From contig OY764903.1 of NCBI GenBank assembly GCA_963668605.1, positions 3,038,001 through 3,102,000 on the forward strand: a stretch of 64,000 bases of DNA. The letters run 5' to 3'. A program made the position numbers and the translations under genes. Positions 43,557 to 54,691 of this stretch are shown here, one piece after another. Under the pieces are notes generated by a model. The model was not told the DNA's origin. It searched no databases and saw nothing but the letters and a program-made list of their open reading frames with translations. This DNA comes from G963668605 sp963668605. GTDB lineage: Bacteria > Acidobacteriota > Terriglobia > Bryobacterales > Bryobacteraceae. The first letter of the stretch is position 1. The number at the start of each line of letters is the position of its first letter.

Positions 43557-45977
43557 ATGCCCGGAAATAACACAAATGCAGAATCTCGCTTACCGCACCT
43601 GAGACTGGTGTGCGCCGCGCTCCAAGCGGCCGGCGAGGCGATTGTCATCACCGACCGCGACGGCCTTATCGAGTGGGCAAATCCCGAGTTCACGGCGTTG
43701 ACAGGGTACACTCTCGACGAGGCCATAGGACAGAATCCCAGGCTGCTGAAGTCCGGCGTTCAGGACGAGTCGGTGTATGCGGATCTGTGGCGGACGATCT
43801 TGTCGGGCGCGAACTGGCAGGGACGCATCACCAACCGGCGTAAGAATGGTTCGTTCTACGTGGAGGAGATGAAGATCACGCCGGTGCGCGAGGAGAGCAG
43901 GCCGATCACTCATTTTGTCGCCATCAAGCGCGACATCACGGAGCGGAACGCAGCCGAGACACTCCTGATCGAAAAGGAAGAGCGATACCGGCAGCTTTTC
44001 GACGAAGCGCCGGTGGCCTACCACGAAATCGACAGCAATGGCATTATTCGGAAGGTCAACCGGGCAGAGTGCGAATTGCTCGGGTACGCAGCGGAAGATC
44101 TCGTTGGGCGCCCAGTCTGGGAACTCGTCGCCCCCGATATCATAGAGATGGTCCGAGGCGTGCTCGGGCAGAAGCTGCGCGGAGAAATTCCACTGGTCAC
44201 CGTCCGCCGCAGTTACGCCCGGAGCGATGGTAGCCTACGCACCGTGGAGATCCACGAGAAACCCATCCGCGACGCGTCGGGCAAGGTGACCGGCATCCGT
44301 TCGGCGCTGCTCGACGTGACGGAACAGGCTAAGACGGAAATTGCACTTATTCAGGCACGGGAGACGGCTGAGGAAGCAGTGCGGGCCAAGAGCGAGTTTC
44401 TGGCGGCGATGAGTCATGAAATACGCACGCCGATGAACGGCATCATCGGCATGACTGGCCTGCTGCTCGATACGCCGCTAGCCGAGGAGCAGCAGGAATT
44501 CGCCGAAGCCGTCCGCCACTCCGCCGACGCATTGCTGACGATTATCAACGATATTCTCGATTTTTCGAAGATCGAGGCGGGCAAACTGGAGTTGGAGAAC
44601 ATTGAGTTCGACCTGCATGCGTCGCTTGAGGAGGTCGTGGATCTGCTGGCGGTGAAAGCGCAGGAGAAGGATCTGGAACTCGTATTCTGGTACGCACCCG
44701 AGGCGCCACGCTGGGTCGTAGGGGATTCTGGGCGCATTCGGCAGATCGTGCTCAACTTCCTGAGCAACGCACTGAAGTTCACGGCCTCAGGGCATGTGCT
44801 GCTCGAGGTGAAAGCAACGCCTCTGGACGAAAACGTCTCCAACATCGAGATTCTCGTTCACGACACCGGCATAGGCATCAAGGAAGCTAAATTGCCGCTA
44901 ATGTTCCAGAAGTTTTCTCAGGCGGATAGCTCGACAACACGCAAGTTCGGCGGCACGGGTCTCGGTCTGGCGATCTGCCGCCAACTCGCCGACCGGATGA
45001 ACGGCGGTGTCGGCGTCAAGAGTATTCCTGGGCAAGGCTCCACGTTCTTCTGCAGGTTGCCGCTGAGGCTGGCGAAGGAGCAGATCGAAACAGCAACTCC
45101 GGCCGGTATCATAGCCGGAAAGCGGGTGCTCGTTGTGGACGATAACGGAGCCAGCCGACTGATTGAAGCGCGGCTCTGCGAGCGCTGGGAGATGGAGGTC
45201 GAAGCCACGGCCACGGCCGGGGAAGCGTTCAGCTTGCTCGAACGCGCGCACGCCGCCGGCAGGCCCTTCGCTCTGCTGCTCGCCGACTATTGCATGCCGG
45301 AGATGGATGGCGAACACTTGTTGCAGAAGATCCGGCAACATCCGGAACTGCACTCGCTTCCCGTACTGCTGCTGACCTCCGTCCACCAGCGTGGCTCGGT
45401 ACAGCGCTTCTCTTCGCTGGGCTGCAATGCCTATCTCATGAAGCCGGTCAAGGCCGCCGTGCTGCGAGATGCGATCGCGCGGGTTCTAGGATCGGCTCAG
45501 GTCGCCGGGCAGACGGAAATGCTGGTGAGACCTTCGCACAGCAGAGTAAAACAGCCGGCCCTTTCGGGACCATCCGATCCGCTCGAGTTCGCGGGTTGCC
45601 GCGCACTGCTGGTCGAAGACAACGGAGTGAACCAGCGAGTGGGCGCACGGCTCCTGGAAAAACTAGGATGCCGCGTCGATGTGGCGGCCAACGGAATCGA
45701 GGCGCTGCAAATGGTCGCGCGGTTGCCCTACGACATTATCTTCATGGATTGCCAGATGCCGGAGATGGATGGCTATGAGGCGACCTCGCGCATTCGCAGG
45801 CGGGAGACGGGCGTCCAGCACACTCCGGTCATTGCGATGACTGCTTGTGCCATGGAAGGCGACAGGAAGCGATGTTTCGATGCCGGGATGGACGACTACC
45901 TGAGCAAACCGGTCCGCCCTGATCATCTCAAGAGCGCGCTCAAGCGTTGGACTCGGTCGGTTGCGCCGGCAGCCTGA
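43557..45977 (+). CDS. Hybrid histidine kinase (PAS-PAS-HisKA-HATPase-REC-REC)
   Basis: A protein of 806 residues from the ATG at 43557. No transmembrane segment is seen, so it is a cytoplasmic sensor. Domains: PAS 1 (about 20-130, AIVITDRDGLIEWANPEF), PAS 2 (about 145-265, YHEIDSNGIIRKVNRAECELLGY), HisKA with His287 in AMSHEIRTPMNGIIG, and HATPase (NFLSNALKF, DTGIGIKE, GGTGLGLAICRQLADRM). Receiver 1 has Asp577 in LLADYCMPEMDG and ends LMKPVK. Receiver 2 has Asp731 in FMDCQMPEMDGYEATSRI and ends YLSKPV. Both receivers keep the phospho-acceptor and Lys. No output domain or partner regulator is adjacent. The BarA/EvgS-style order suggests phosphorelay to a separate Hpt protein. Confidence 0.93.
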   Translation: MPGNNTNAESRLPHLRLVCAALQAAGEAIVITDRDGLIEWANPEFTALTGYTLDEAIGQNPRLLKSGVQDESVYADLWRTILSGANWQGRITNRRKNGSFYVEEMKITPVREESRPITHFVAIKRDITERNAAETLLIEKEERYRQLFDEAPVAYHEIDSNGIIRKVNRAECELLGYAAEDLVGRPVWELVAPDIIEMVRGVLGQKLRGEIPLVTVRRSYARSDGSLRTVEIHEKPIRDASGKVTGIRSALLDVTEQAKTEIALIQARETAEEAVRAKSEFLAAMSHEIRTPMNGIIGMTGLLLDTPLAEEQQEFAEAVRHSADALLTIINDILDFSKIEAGKLELENIEFDLHASLEEVVDLLAVKAQEKDLELVFWYAPEAPRWVVGDSGRIRQIVLNFLSNALKFTASGHVLLEVKATPLDENVSNIEILVHDTGIGIKEAKLPLMFQKFSQADSSTTRKFGGTGLGLAICRQLADRMNGGVGVKSIPGQGSTFFCRLPLRLAKEQIETATPAGIIAGKRVLVVDDNGASRLIEARLCERWEMEVEATATAGEAFSLLERAHAAGRPFALLLADYCMPEMDGEHLLQKIRQHPELHSLPVLLLTSVHQRGSVQRFSSLGCNAYLMKPVKAAVLRDAIARVLGSAQVAGQTEMLVRPSHSRVKQPALSGPSDPLEFAGCRALLVEDNGVNQRVGARLLEKLGCRVDVAANGIEALQMVARLPYDIIFMDCQMPEMDGYEATSRIRRRETGVQHTPVIAMTACAMEGDRKRCFDAGMDDYLSKPVRPDHLKSALKRWTRSVAPAA

Positions 45978-45984
45978 GTATGCG

Positions 45985-46323
45985 CTATTTCTTGTCGCTT
46001 GTAGCGGGCGCCGGACTTGAGCTGGACGCCCCGGCGGGAGTGCTGGTGGCGGTCGAACCGCTGGATTCGGCGCTCTTGCCGTTTTCTTTGGCGGCGACAG
46101 CTTCGCCGTTCTTGCCGGCTACCTTTGTCTTTGAGCCGCCTTTTCCGTAGTCGGTGACATACCAGCCGGATCCCTTAAAGTGAAACGCAGGCGCGCCCAA
46201 CAGACGCACTACATGCCCACCGCAACCATCGCCGACGTGGGTCTTGAGCGGAGGATCGGAGAACTTCTCTATCTTTTCAAAAACGCTTCCACACTTCTCG
46301 CACTTATACTCGTACAGAGGCAT
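45985..46323 (-). CDS. FmdB-family zinc-ribbon protein with low-complexity tail
   Basis: A protein of 112 residues. The N-terminus MPLYEYKCEKCGSVFEKIEKFSDPP is the FmdB regulatory-protein zinc ribbon, with CxxC at 8-11. The second Cys pair is reduced to one Cys (GDGCGGHVVRLL), so the metal site may be atypical. The C-terminal 45 residues are low complexity (Lys, Ser, Ala, Pro: GSTATSTPAGASSSSPAPATSDKK). It follows the S41 gene after 13 bases on the same strand. The role of the family is unproven. Confidence 0.85.
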   Translation of the reverse strand: MPLYEYKCEKCGSVFEKIEKFSDPPLKTHVGDGCGGHVVRLLGAPAFHFKGSGWYVTDYGKGGSKTKVAGKNGEAVAAKENGKSAESSGSTATSTPAGASSSSPAPATSDKK

Positions 46324-46336
46324 ATTTCACTTACTG

Positions 46337-47623
46337 CTACGGACTTGGCACATTCAGTGGTCCCAAAGCGGGCCGCGCCGCATCTGACTTCTCTGCGGTT
46401 TTCGTGTCTAAGTTTGCAGCAACCACACCCTTGGTTAGAACTTCAACAGCTTTCTTCAACAACAAATCTTCGCCGCTCTTCTTGGGAATCTCCGGACTCT
46501 CCGGAGCGGCTTCCTCGTCGGAGTCGGGCGACGCCTCGAAGGCATCCGCGACGACCACCGAGGGAGTCACGCTGGCATCCTGAATCGCTTTCCCGGAGGG
46601 CGAGTAGTACTTGGCGACGGAGAGAATCACCGCACTGCCATCTTCCATCGTGATCGCCTTGCGTACGGCCGCGTCGCCGTAGGTCCGCTCTCCCACCACC
46701 TCGGCCCGTTTGTTGTCAAGCAAGGCTGCAGCCGCGACTTCCGCGCCGTTGGCCGTGCCGCGATTCGTGAGCACCACAAGCGGAGCTTTGAAACTGGTCT
46801 TTGCGGCGTCAGCATCGAAGTTCTGTCGCGCGGTCTTCTGTCCCTGCACATAGGTGATGAGACCCTTTTCGAGGAACAGATTCGCCAGGGCGATGCCCTC
46901 TTCGGGCACACCGCTCGCAGAGTTTCGCAGGTCGAGCACCAACTTCTTAGCACCCTGTTGTTGCAAGGCCGCAATCGCCGCAGCGACTTCTTTGGTCTTG
47001 CCGCTCTCCATGCTCTCCACCTGGACGTAACCAATCTGCTCGGGCAGCATTTTCGAGGCAACCTTGGGCAGTTTGAACACGCCGCGTGTCAGCGTCATTT
47101 TCTGTGGCTCAGAGCGGCGCAGACGCATCACTGAGATTTCGATCGTCGAGTCGGGATCGCCACGCAGAAGCATCTGGGCATACGCCAGAGGCATGTCGCG
47201 CGTCGAGACACCGCCGACCGTCTCAATGAAGTCGCCAGTATTCAGGCCGGCCTTCGCGGCCGCGGATTCCGGAATCGTATCGACAACTCCGAGGTAGCCG
47301 AACTTTTTCGAAAGGATCGCGCCGATGTCCGCTTTCTTCGCTTCCCGGTCCTTCTGATACTGTTTGTACTGCTCAGCGTTCAGGAAACTGGAGTAAGGGT
47401 CGAGCGATTCCAGGAGGCCGTTGACAGCGCCCACGGTGACATTGCGCATGTCTGGCTCTTCCACATAGTCACTCTTGATCTTCGAGAGAACCTCGGTGTA
47501 GACGCCGAGGTGGCGATAGGTTTCATCCGGCGAAGCACTTCTGCCGACAACCGTGCCCCATAGGAGCGCGGCCACAAGGCACGTCGAAGTGGTCATAACA
47601 AAAAGCTTGAAACGGCTGCTCAT
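46337..47623 (-). CDS. S41-family (CtpA/Prc) protease homologue lacking the catalytic Ser-Lys dyad
   Basis: A protein of 428 residues with an N-terminal anchor/signal (LFVMTTSTCLVAALLWGTVVG). Order: a helical segment with the typical YVEEPDMRNVTVGAVNGLLESLDPYSSFL, a PDZ domain (about 95-180, ILSKKFGYLGVVDTIPESAAAKAGLNTGDFI), and the S41 core (IGYVQVESM, KLVLDLRNSASG, PLVVLTNRGTANGAEVAAAALLDNKRAEVVGERTYGD). Aligned to plant D1P and CtpA, the nucleophile Ser is Asn292 and the general-base Lys, 25 residues later, is Asp317. So it should not cut peptides. It may act as a PDZ scaffold or inhibitor. An acidic, proline-rich C-terminus follows. The FmdB gene lies 13 bases downstream. Confidence 0.88.
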   Translation of the reverse strand: MSSRFKLFVMTTSTCLVAALLWGTVVGRSASPDETYRHLGVYTEVLSKIKSDYVEEPDMRNVTVGAVNGLLESLDPYSSFLNAEQYKQYQKDREAKKADIGAILSKKFGYLGVVDTIPESAAAKAGLNTGDFIETVGGVSTRDMPLAYAQMLLRGDPDSTIEISVMRLRRSEPQKMTLTRGVFKLPKVASKMLPEQIGYVQVESMESGKTKEVAAAIAALQQQGAKKLVLDLRNSASGVPEEGIALANLFLEKGLITYVQGQKTARQNFDADAAKTSFKAPLVVLTNRGTANGAEVAAAALLDNKRAEVVGERTYGDAAVRKAITMEDGSAVILSVAKYYSPSGKAIQDASVTPSVVVADAFEASPDSDEEAAPESPEIPKKSGEDLLLKKAVEVLTKGVVAANLDTKTAEKSDAARPALGPLNVPSP

Positions 47624-47844
47624 GGATCAAAAGCCTCGGGGACCAGACCTGTGTACAGTATATCAGACTCAATTAATACACCCACGGTTTCGCTTTTCTG
47701 CCGCCGGCGCGAAAGCGACACGAAATCAAAGCGATTCGTGGGCGGTTTCGCACGCTCATACTCAGCTCATCCCGCAGCAGCCTGGCGATGAGCCTCGGCA
47801 TCGACGCATTTGGAAAGCTAAGCTGATAACGTAGGAGCGCTCCC

Positions 47845-48621
47845 ATGAGAACTTCAGCATTTTTCGTCCTGCTTGGGTTCGTTTCGATTGCGCCTTGTGC
47901 GCCGCCGGAACTCGAGATTCGTGTCATTTACGACAACACGTCCATCAGTCAGGACTTCGCACCAGACTGGGGTTTTGCGGCGCTGGTCACTCATCGCGGC
48001 CGGCATATCCTCTTCGATGCAGGCAGGAAAGCCAATCTCTTCATGGAGAACTTCGGGAAACTCGAAATCGACTCGAAGTCCTTGTCCCAGGTTCTCATTT
48101 CTCATGCCCACGCTGACCACAACGGAGGTGTCGCCAACCTGGCGCGCTTGAATCCAGGGCTGATATTCCATGTCCTCGACCGCTTCCCTCCCAGCGTTAA
48201 TCCAGACGCGCACAAGGCTGAGATAGGTGCAAAGCGCGCTGCCGGGCCGTTCGAACTAGCGCCCGGCATCTACTCTACCGGAGCCGTCGATGGCACGCCT
48301 CCTGAACAGGCCCTACTGATCGAGACAACGCAGGGCCTTGTAATCCTGACCGGGTGCAGCCATCCGGGAATCGCAAAGATCGTCGAGACAGCCGAGAAGC
48401 AACGCGGCAAAGACTCGGTCCGCCTCCTAATCGGCGGCTTCCACATGCTTCAGCACAGTCCAGGGGAAATCGCCGCCACCGTGTCACGCCTGCAGCAACT
48501 GAGGGTCAGAGCCATCATGCCGACACACTGTACCGGTGACCTGGCTGTGGCGAAGTTCCGGGAAGCCTTCGGCGCGAAGTTCGACAGCGCGGGCGCTGGC
48601 AAGCGTATTGTGCTCGACTGA
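47845..48621 (+). CDS. Exported metallo-beta-lactamase-fold hydrolase
   Basis: A protein of 258 residues with a signal peptide (TSAFFVLLGFVSIAPCA). The metal-binding motifs of the subgroup close to RFA-P (dihydropterin) synthase are present: LISHAHADHNGG, LTGCSHPGIAK, LLIGGFHM, and IMPTHCTGD. The sequence around them is typical of archaeal-type DHMPT synthase-like proteins, but this one is exported, so its substrate is probably different. A ribosome site lies inside the palindrome GGAGCGCTCC. It is divergent from the S41 gene with 221 bases between. Confidence 0.85.
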   Translation: MRTSAFFVLLGFVSIAPCAPPELEIRVIYDNTSISQDFAPDWGFAALVTHRGRHILFDAGRKANLFMENFGKLEIDSKSLSQVLISHAHADHNGGVANLARLNPGLIFHVLDRFPPSVNPDAHKAEIGAKRAAGPFELAPGIYSTGAVDGTPPEQALLIETTQGLVILTGCSHPGIAKIVETAEKQRGKDSVRLLIGGFHMLQHSPGEIAATVSRLQQLRVRAIMPTHCTGDLAVAKFREAFGAKFDSAGAGKRIVLD

Positions 48622-49352
48622 CCCTGCCCCGAACGGCGCACAAGCATTAAAGGCTCGAAGTGGTGCGAGATGTCACGCGTCCGGACAAAGCTCTTGTTGA
48701 AGCTAAATGTGAACGTTTTGTGGTCCAGCCAAAATAAGCGAATGCCCCTCAGGTGCCAGCCTCCGCTGAATGTAGAGACGATTTTGCTGCCTCCGCGTTG
48801 CAGAGGGTGAGGAATCGCTTCCGCGACAACGAAAGTTCAGCTAGCGGCGTTTTGAAGGCGCTTTGCCGACCAGTTCGGTGAGTTGGGCAACGGCGTTCGC
48901 CTGCCCGGGCCGGACAGCTCCAGTCATGTTTGCTTGTTGCGTCAGGCGCAGCAGGCTGAGCTGGAAGCGGAGGGTCTCGTTCGGGTTATTCGTGGTCTTT
49001 GCCATACATAACTGATCGACAGGGAGGCGTCTGTGCTTTAGGGAAATTTTTGTACCGAAAGTACTACCCGGGCTGTTGGGCTCAAGGAATTCGGTCAGGG
49101 GATTCGGGCAGGATGTTGGATTGGGGAGTGTGGCCGGTGTTTGAGTGCTGCGTGGATATTGAGAGGTTGTAACCTGTGTTCCTTGAGCCTTTTGCCGTTT
49201 CGTCACACCTTTCTGAGTGCAATCTCCCCGCCAAATATCACCAACTTTGTTTTCAACGACTTGCAGTAGAGGAAAAGTGGAAGCGGCGGTCGAGCGGCAA
49301 TATTGGAACAGCGCAGGCGTGCAGTTTTGGGAAAGAGTTCCGATTCGGAATT
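48622..49352. other. Mostly non-coding stretch
   Basis: About 730 bases hold only one doubtful small reading frame (48841-49005). I see no RNA gene, no repeat shared with the rest of the window and no transposase remnant. Base composition is less GC-rich around 49010-49260 than in neighbours. Confidence 0.5.
48841..49005 (-). CDS. Possible small hypothetical protein
   Basis: A frame of 54 codons from an ATG at 49005: MAKTTNNPNETLRFQLSLLRL, then a Gln/Ala/Val-rich helix and a basic end (GKAPSKRR). Composition is protein-like and amphipathic, but no good ribosome site is seen and no family is recognised. The same frame continues upstream without a stop, with a basic low-complexity sequence that does not look like a protein. 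Confidence 0.35.
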   Translation of the reverse strand: MAKTTNNPNETLRFQLSLLRLTQQANMTGAVRPGQANAVAQLTELVGKAPSKRR

Positions 49353-49385
49353 GCGGGGTCGCCGGATGGACCCGGCGCACCCCGC
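49353..49385 (-). terminator. GC-rich terminator hairpin after the tolC-like gene
   Basis: GCGGGGT CGCCGG - loop ATGGA - CCGGCG (bulge C) ACCCCGC pairs over 13 base pairs. It ends eight bases beyond the stop of the minus-strand TolC gene. No U-tract is present. Confidence 0.6.
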
Positions 49386-49393
49386 GGGAACGC

Positions 49394-51325
49394 CTATTTC
49401 TTCTCGGGCGGCAGCGGCGACGGCTTGGCCGACACCTCGCCTTGCAGCGCTTCTTCAAACAGCACATTGTTAGCTTGCAGCGTCTGACCCGTCGCGCGAT
49501 CCATCTCTGTACGCGAGCGGGCATATTGCGCCTGAGCCACCACTTCGTTGAACTGCGCCTGCGCGACGTCGCGCTGCGATTGGATCACAAGAAATATGGT
49601 GGAGGCGCCCAGCGCGTATTTTTTCTGCTCGGCATCGAGGGTCTGTTCCTGGAGTTGCCGGTTCTTCACCGCGGCTTCATAGCGCGCTCGCGCCTGCTGC
49701 AAACCGATCAACGCATTCTGCACTTCCACGCGCACGCTGTTGTTCTGCTGCTGTTGGCGCAACTCGTTCTGGCGGAGTTGCAGCTGCGCCGAAACCAGAT
49801 CCGCCTGCGCCGCGCGATTGCGCAGCGGGATGTTCAGCGACACGCCGAACTGGTAGTCCGGGAAGTTACGTGCGAACGCCTGCCGCAGCACGTTGGAGTA
49901 GCCGCCGATAAAGAACGGATCGTAGTTGGCGGGGTCGCGAATCACGCCCGGCTGCCCGGGAACCGCGGAAACGGGCAATTGGCTTACTGATCCGGCCTGT
50001 GCGTTGTTGCGCATGAACAGGAACGCGCTCAGTGAAGGCAGCAATGCGTTTTTCGTTCCCTTCAGCGAGATCTTTGAGTTCTCGATCTGGATGCCGGTAG
50101 TCGCCAGTTCCGGGCGGTCCGCTAACGCTTTGCCCACCAGATCTTGAATCGGAGGAAGGGCCTCGTCGCCGGGAATCTGAATCCGGTCCGTAGTCACGAT
50201 GTGCGCATCCGCCACGGACGGGCTCGCCACACCGGTGCGGCTGAGCACGTTTTTCAGAATCGTCTCCTGCTGCAGAACGTTGGTCACGGAGACCGTCAGA
50301 TCCTGCTGCCGCGCAGCGACTTCGGCTTCTGCGCGCACAATCTCGATCGGCGCCAGCGTTCCGATCTCCACCTGCTTCTTATTGTCCTCATAGAGTTTCA
50401 TGGAGAGGTCGAGAGCCTTGCGCTTGACGACCACATCTTCGTTGAAGCTCACCAGATCCCAATAGAGATTAGTTACCGAGGTGGTAGTAGCAATCACCTG
50501 TTGCCGGAAAGTGAGGTCGGAAACCTTCAGGTTGTTCTTCGCAATCCGGATGAAGCGGTTGTTCAGTGCGAGGCCGAAGCCCTGCAACAAGGGCTGCGAG
50601 ATCGTGAGATCCAGGTCCGACGTCGTCGCCGGGTTGAAATCGGAGCGGCTGGAATTGGTGGACTGATTGCGGTTGTTGAAGGCAAGCGAAGCCGTTGCGC
50701 CGGTCAGGAATCCCTTGCTGACCCCGAAATTGTAAGTTGTATTTTCGGCAACGACAGAAGAGCTGCCGACGATAAACGAGTTCAACTGCGGCGTCGTAAA
50801 GTGGCCCCAACTCACGGTGCTGGTCACCACGGGATCGAGGCTGGGCACTGACGAACCGCCGCCCGAGACCGTCGTCACCTGCGTTTGCTGCACCAGATTC
50901 GAACCGCTCGTCGAAGTGCCGCCAGCGCTGCTGGGGCCTTGCGAAACCGAGGATGAGCGCGAGACGGCGGCGCCGCCGGTCTGGGCCTTCTTCAAATCCG
51001 ACTTCGCCAATTGCGGCCCATAACGCGCGATTTCGATATCCAGGTTGTTCTCGATGGCCAGGGCAACAGCGTCCCGCAACGACAGGTAGATCTGTCCCGC
51101 GCGCATCAGTTCCTCGAGCCTTCCCGAGTTCGAGAGCTTCACAGGAGCGACTGCTCTGCTCCGATACGGATCGCTCAGCGAATGGTGCCAGGTTTTTTCC
51201 GGCTGTAGGACGACGCTCGCTGGAGAGGTAGACGCCGCCGCCGGAACGGGCGGCTGCTGGCCCATCGCCGGCAAAGTCATCAAGAAGGTGCACAGCAGAC
51301 TGACAAACGATTTTCCGCGTCTCAT
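49394..51325 (-). CDS. TolC-family outer-membrane protein
   Basis: A protein of 643 residues from the ATG at 51325. A signal peptide (GKSFVSLLCTFLMTLPAMGQ) is followed by a Pro/Ala/Ser-rich segment. Two outer-membrane-efflux repeats follow: LSLRDAVALAIENNLDIEIARYGPQLAKSD, then the second from LVGKALADRPELATTGIQIENSKISLKG. The inserted Gly/Ser/Thr-rich loop near 130-190 is longer than in E. coli TolC. Coiled-coil stretches (NELRQQQQNNSVRVEVQNALIGLQQARARYEAAVKNRQLQ) form the tunnel. It is an export channel, perhaps with the MsbA-like exporter nearby or an unlinked pump. It stands alone on the minus strand, divergent from pyrE. Confidence 0.87.
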   Translation of the reverse strand: MRRGKSFVSLLCTFLMTLPAMGQQPPVPAAASTSPASVVLQPEKTWHHSLSDPYRSRAVAPVKLSNSGRLEELMRAGQIYLSLRDAVALAIENNLDIEIARYGPQLAKSDLKKAQTGGAAVSRSSSVSQGPSSAGGTSTSGSNLVQQTQVTTVSGGGSSVPSLDPVVTSTVSWGHFTTPQLNSFIVGSSSVVAENTTYNFGVSKGFLTGATASLAFNNRNQSTNSSRSDFNPATTSDLDLTISQPLLQGFGLALNNRFIRIAKNNLKVSDLTFRQQVIATTTSVTNLYWDLVSFNEDVVVKRKALDLSMKLYEDNKKQVEIGTLAPIEIVRAEAEVAARQQDLTVSVTNVLQQETILKNVLSRTGVASPSVADAHIVTTDRIQIPGDEALPPIQDLVGKALADRPELATTGIQIENSKISLKGTKNALLPSLSAFLFMRNNAQAGSVSQLPVSAVPGQPGVIRDPANYDPFFIGGYSNVLRQAFARNFPDYQFGVSLNIPLRNRAAQADLVSAQLQLRQNELRQQQQNNSVRVEVQNALIGLQQARARYEAAVKNRQLQEQTLDAEQKKYALGASTIFLVIQSQRDVAQAQFNEVVAQAQYARSRTEMDRATGQTLQANNVLFEEALQGEVSAKPSPLPPEKK

Positions 51326-51339
51326 GAATTCGGATCCTC

Positions 51340-51411
51340 TTCGATACAACGATAACCGATTCGGCACTACAACTACCGGTTCGATACAAGTACTACCGAC
51401 GAGTTCGATAC
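51340..51411 (-). repeat. Three TTCGATAC direct repeats before the tolC-like gene
   Basis: TTCGATAC occurs at 51340, 51380 and 51404 in the 165-base divergent region between the TolC gene and pyrE. Spacings are 40 and 24 bases. The partial copy CCGATTCG lies between. They may be operator half-sites. Confidence 0.35.
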
Positions 51412-51490
51412 TCCTTTTGTTCCCCGAAAGTCTTATGGTAACAGCACTCGTGCAGCGTTCTCGCCGCCGCCTGCGCTATATTGACATCTT

Positions 51491-52090
51491 GTGACCCAAC
51501 CATCCGGCAGCGTACTCGACATCTTTGAACAGACCGGCGCTTACTTGCGCGGACATTTCCGGCTCACCAGCGGCCTGCACAGTCCGGAGTATCTGCAATG
51601 CGCCCGCGTCCTGCAGTATCCCGTCCACGCGGAACGGCTCGGCCGGGAACTCGCCGCATCCGTCGCCGCGCTCGCGGCTGCGCAGAAGATCAGCGTAGTT
51701 GTCTCGCCCGCGATGGGCGGCCTGATCATCGGCCACGAAGTCGCGCGCGCGCTTGGCGTCCGCTTCCTGTTCACCGAACGCGGATCCGATGGCGCGATGC
51801 TCCTGCGCCGCGGTTTCCAGATCGAACAAGGCGAAACAGCCATTGTGATCGAAGACGTGATCACAACGGGCGGCAGCACTCTCGAAGTGATCGACTTGCT
51901 GCGCCGCGCCGGCGCCGAAGTCGCCGCCGCGGGCTCTGTGATAGACCGCAGCGGCGGCAAGGCCGATCTCGGCGTGCCTCGCGCTGCGCTTTCCACGCTC
52001 ACGGTACAGGCATTCACGCCGGACGAGTGCCCGCTGTGCCTCAAAGGCCTTCCCGTGGTCAAACCAGGTTCGCGCCCGTCGGCCGCATGA
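51491..52090 (+). CDS. pyrE: Orotate phosphoribosyltransferase
   Basis: A protein of 199 residues starting with GTG at 51491. It joins orotate to PRPP to give OMP, the fifth step of pyrimidine synthesis, in the cytoplasm. Seen: HFRLTSGLHSPEYLQCA (substrate loop), VVVSPAMGGLIIGHEVARAL, FTERGSDGAMLLRRGF (flexible loop), and the PRPP site AIVIEDVITTGGSTLEVIDLLR. The C-terminus has a short tail with CPLC. The stop overlaps the truA start (ATGA), so the two are translationally coupled. Confidence 0.95.
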   Translation: MTQPSGSVLDIFEQTGAYLRGHFRLTSGLHSPEYLQCARVLQYPVHAERLGRELAASVAALAAAQKISVVVSPAMGGLIIGHEVARALGVRFLFTERGSDGAMLLRRGFQIEQGETAIVIEDVITTGGSTLEVIDLLRRAGAEVAAAGSVIDRSGGKADLGVPRAALSTLTVQAFTPDECPLCLKGLPVVKPGSRPSAA

Positions 52091-52830
52091 GACGCATCCG
52101 CATCACCGTCTCCTACGACGGCACAGCCTACCACGGCTGGCAGGTGCAGCCCGGGCTGCCCACAATTCAAGGAGTCCTCGAAGAGGCCGTCTCACGGATC
52201 GAAGACGCAAAGGTCGCGGTGCATGGCTCGGGACGCACCGACGCCGGCGTCCACGCGCTGGCGCAGGTGGCCGCGTTTTCACTGGAAAATCCGATCCCGG
52301 TCGACAACCTGCGGCGTGCGCTGAATCGTCTGCTGCCAGGCGACATCCGCATACTTGCCTTGGATGAAGTGCACGCGGACTTTCATCCACGCTTCAACGC
52401 CGTCGCAAAAACGTACGAATACCGGATCTACCGCGCCGAAGTTTGCCCGCCGTTCGAACGGCTTTACACCTACCATCATCCATATCCGCTCGACATCGAT
52501 CGCATCGTCGAACTGGCGCGGCTCTTCGAGGGCGAGCACGACTTCTCGGCCTTTGCGGCGGCGGACGAAAAGGACGCGCTCGGCCATTCGAAAGTCAGAA
52601 CCATTTTTTCGTCGGCCGCCGCGCTCGACGGCCCCCGCCTGGTCTATCGCGTGCGCGGTAGTGGCTTCCTCAAACACATGGTGCGCAACATCGTAGGAAC
52701 ATTGCTCGAAGCCGGCAAGGGAAATCGCAACGCCGGCGATCTGCGCGCTTTGCTTGCCGCGCAGAGCGGCGCCAGGTGCGCCCGATCGGCTCCGGCGCGC
52801 GGCCTGTTTTTGATCTCGGTCGACTACTGA
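52087..52830 (+). CDS. truA: tRNA pseudouridine(38-40) synthase
   Basis: A protein of 247 residues from the ATG at 52087. It isomerises uridine at positions 38-40 of the tRNA anticodon arm. The N-terminus RIRITVSYDGTAYHGWQVQPG and the catalytic block GSGRTDAGVHALAQVAAF (Asp52, corresponding to Asp60 of E. coli) are diagnostic. KTYEYRIYRAEVCPPF and FLKHMVRNIVGTLLEAGKG complete the fold. It overlaps pyrE by four bases and converges on the ABC transporter gene. Confidence 0.96.
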   Translation: MRRIRITVSYDGTAYHGWQVQPGLPTIQGVLEEAVSRIEDAKVAVHGSGRTDAGVHALAQVAAFSLENPIPVDNLRRALNRLLPGDIRILALDEVHADFHPRFNAVAKTYEYRIYRAEVCPPFERLYTYHHPYPLDIDRIVELARLFEGEHDFSAFAAADEKDALGHSKVRTIFSSAAALDGPRLVYRVRGSGFLKHMVRNIVGTLLEAGKGNRNAGDLRALLAAQSGARCARSAPARGLFLISVDY

Positions 52831-52846
52831 TTCACTCGCGTTGGTC

Positions 52847-54658
<1,812 letters not shown>

Positions 54659-54691
54659 TGCTTTCAGGGTACGTTAGTTTGGCTCCGCACC

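Noticed and set aside
49006..49524. Upstream extension of the small frame at 48841
   Set aside because: It overlaps the tolC-like gene in another frame and is Arg/Pro-rich without start signals.
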